5,408 bases of DNA from Bacteroidales bacterium (GTDB taxonomy: Bacteria; Bacteroidota; Bacteroidia; Bacteroidales; JAOZVK01). This document shows positions 4,788 to 5,408 of this stretch, piece after piece; within the stretch, counting starts at the first letter, position 1; each line of letters starts with the position of its first letter. The stretch lies in assembly GCA_029938185.1 (NCBI GenBank), contig JAOZVK010000405.1:1-5408 (forward strand), given 5' to 3'. The notes below the pieces were generated by a model. The model did no database searches. It was not told the origin of the DNA and was given only the letters and a program-made list of their open reading frames with translations. A program made the position numbers and the translations under genes.

Positions 4788-5174
4788 TTAATTTGAAACA
4801 AATACAAAAGGTAAATCTAATGTTTCCATATAATCTTCACCAATTTCTTTCATATCTTCATCAAATTTTTCATAACTCCATTCAACTTCAATATTTTTTC
4901 CTTGTATATATAAGTTTTCAAGTTTAATAAGTATTTCGTAAATCATTTTGTGCGAAGCCGAACTTAAAATTGAAAAAGCAAATTTGCATATAAACTTTAT
5001 TGAAAAATCTTTATTAAAATTATTTAACCAACTAATAACTTTTGAGTAGGTATAAAAAGCATCTTCTGGATACGATGGTCCGCTAATAGCGAAAATCAAA
5101 TTTTTTTCATCAAGAATTATACTTGGTGAATCTTCATTTTGTTCAATTCTTATTACTTTTTTAGAGCTTTCCAT
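4788..5174 (-). CDS. SiaC-family regulatory phosphoprotein (DUF1987)
   Basis: This soluble 128-residue protein matches the SiaC/DUF1987 family in length and layout. The N-terminal strand block IRIEQNEDSPSIILDE (about 8-23) leads into the hallmark ISGPSYPEDAFYTYSKVISWL (30-50). Next comes the ILSSASHKMIYEILIKLENL segment (69-88), then IEVEWSYE (95-102), and an acidic end EDMKEIGEDYMETLDLPF (106-123). In Pseudomonas aeruginosa, SiaC is phosphorylated on a Thr by the kinase SiaB and dephosphorylated by SiaA. The unphosphorylated form binds and activates the diguanylate cyclase SiaD. The acceptor lies in an N-T/S-S-S-x-K motif; here the aligned stretch is SSASHK (71-76), so Ser72 is the likely acceptor and the usual Asn is Ser71. 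The target enzyme in this organism is unknown and no kinase, phosphatase or cyclase gene is in the window. The start MESSKKVIRI follows an AT-rich leader without Shine-Dalgarno. The family call is from memory of its motifs. Confidence 0.85.
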   Translation of the reverse strand: MESSKKVIRIEQNEDSPSIILDEKNLIFAISGPSYPEDAFYTYSKVISWLNNFNKDFSIKFICKFAFSILSSASHKMIYEILIKLENLYIQGKNIEVEWSYEKFDEDMKEIGEDYMETLDLPFVFVSN

Positions 5175-5206
5175 ATTACTGAATTACTTTTATTTAAATT
5201 AATATT

Positions 5207-5225
5207 GGCTCTTTGAGCCTTTTTT
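5207..5225 (+). terminator. Small hairpin with T-tract (possible plus-strand terminator)
   Basis: GGCTC (5207-5211) pairs with GAGCC (5215-5219) around a TTT loop and is followed by six T (5220-5225). The stem is only 5 bp but GC-rich. It lies 33-51 bp upstream of the SiaC-like start, so on the minus strand the same hairpin would sit in that gene's leader or promoter. No plus-strand gene precedes it in the window. Confidence 0.35.
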
Positions 5226-5377
5226 AGTATTGCTTAGGAAACAACGAATTTGGTTACACCTAATATAAGTATTTTACAAAAAATAAATCGGAAAGTTATT
5301 TTTTAACGATTGCTAAATACTTAATTTTATTTTTTATAAGTAGTGTAACAAGATGTAAGTTTCTTTAGTATTATTTA

Positions 5378-5401
5378 GACAGGATTAACAGGATTTACAT
5401 G
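5378..5401 (+). repeat. ACAGGATT-type 9-bp repeat at the right edge
   Basis: The units GACAGGATT, AACAGGATT and a degenerate TACATG are the same as those inside elements A and B, but no element end is visible before the window stops. It may be part of another element copy continuing to the right, or a free-standing copy of a dispersed repeat. Confidence 0.65.
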
Positions 5402-5408
5402 TTTAAAA

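Overview
The window looks like a stretch of a Bacteroidota chromosome. It is very AT-rich, its genes lack Shine-Dalgarno sequences and have A-rich start-proximal leaders, and it carries a SiaC-family (DUF1987) protein, a lipoprotein and dispersed 'ACAGGATT' repeat units of a kind I associate from memory with this phylum. I cannot place it to genus. All four supported genes are on the minus strand and are widely spaced (intergenic gaps about 280, 380 and 790 bp), so they are more likely separate transcription units than one operon.

Layout from left to right. 1-358 holds no gene, only a perfect 16-bp inverted repeat (86-144) and a small hairpin downstream of the thiolase gene. 359-1534 is a complete biosynthetic-type thiolase (acetyl-CoA acetyltransferase) with all catalytic residues present. 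1586-1790 is a small non-autonomous transposable element, with a third end-like sequence. 1817-2752 encodes an unrecognised two-helix membrane protein with a large, probably periplasmic C-terminal domain. 2753-3130 holds short repeats and one copy (Y) of a dispersed intergenic motif. 3131-3994 encodes an unrecognised lipoprotein. 3995-4787 is a repeat-dense gap. It contains a second motif copy (X), a 203-bp MITE-like element with 23-bp terminal inverted repeats and a perfect 8-bp target duplication, a third motif copy (Z, inverted), and a good plus-strand intrinsic terminator with no plus-strand gene before it. 4788-5174 encodes a SiaC-family regulatory phosphoprotein. The window ends in another copy of the 9-bp-period repeat.

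The thiolase is central acyl-CoA metabolism. The SiaC-like protein suggests a phospho-switch whose kinase, phosphatase and target enzyme are not in the window. No functional link among the four genes can be read from the sequence. The most informative content is non-coding. Two related MITE copies in opposite orientation flank the membrane-protein and lipoprotein genes, about 2.6 kb apart. Their internal end-like segment is flipped between copies. A separate three-copy intergenic motif is followed in two of its three copies by a terminator-like hairpin.
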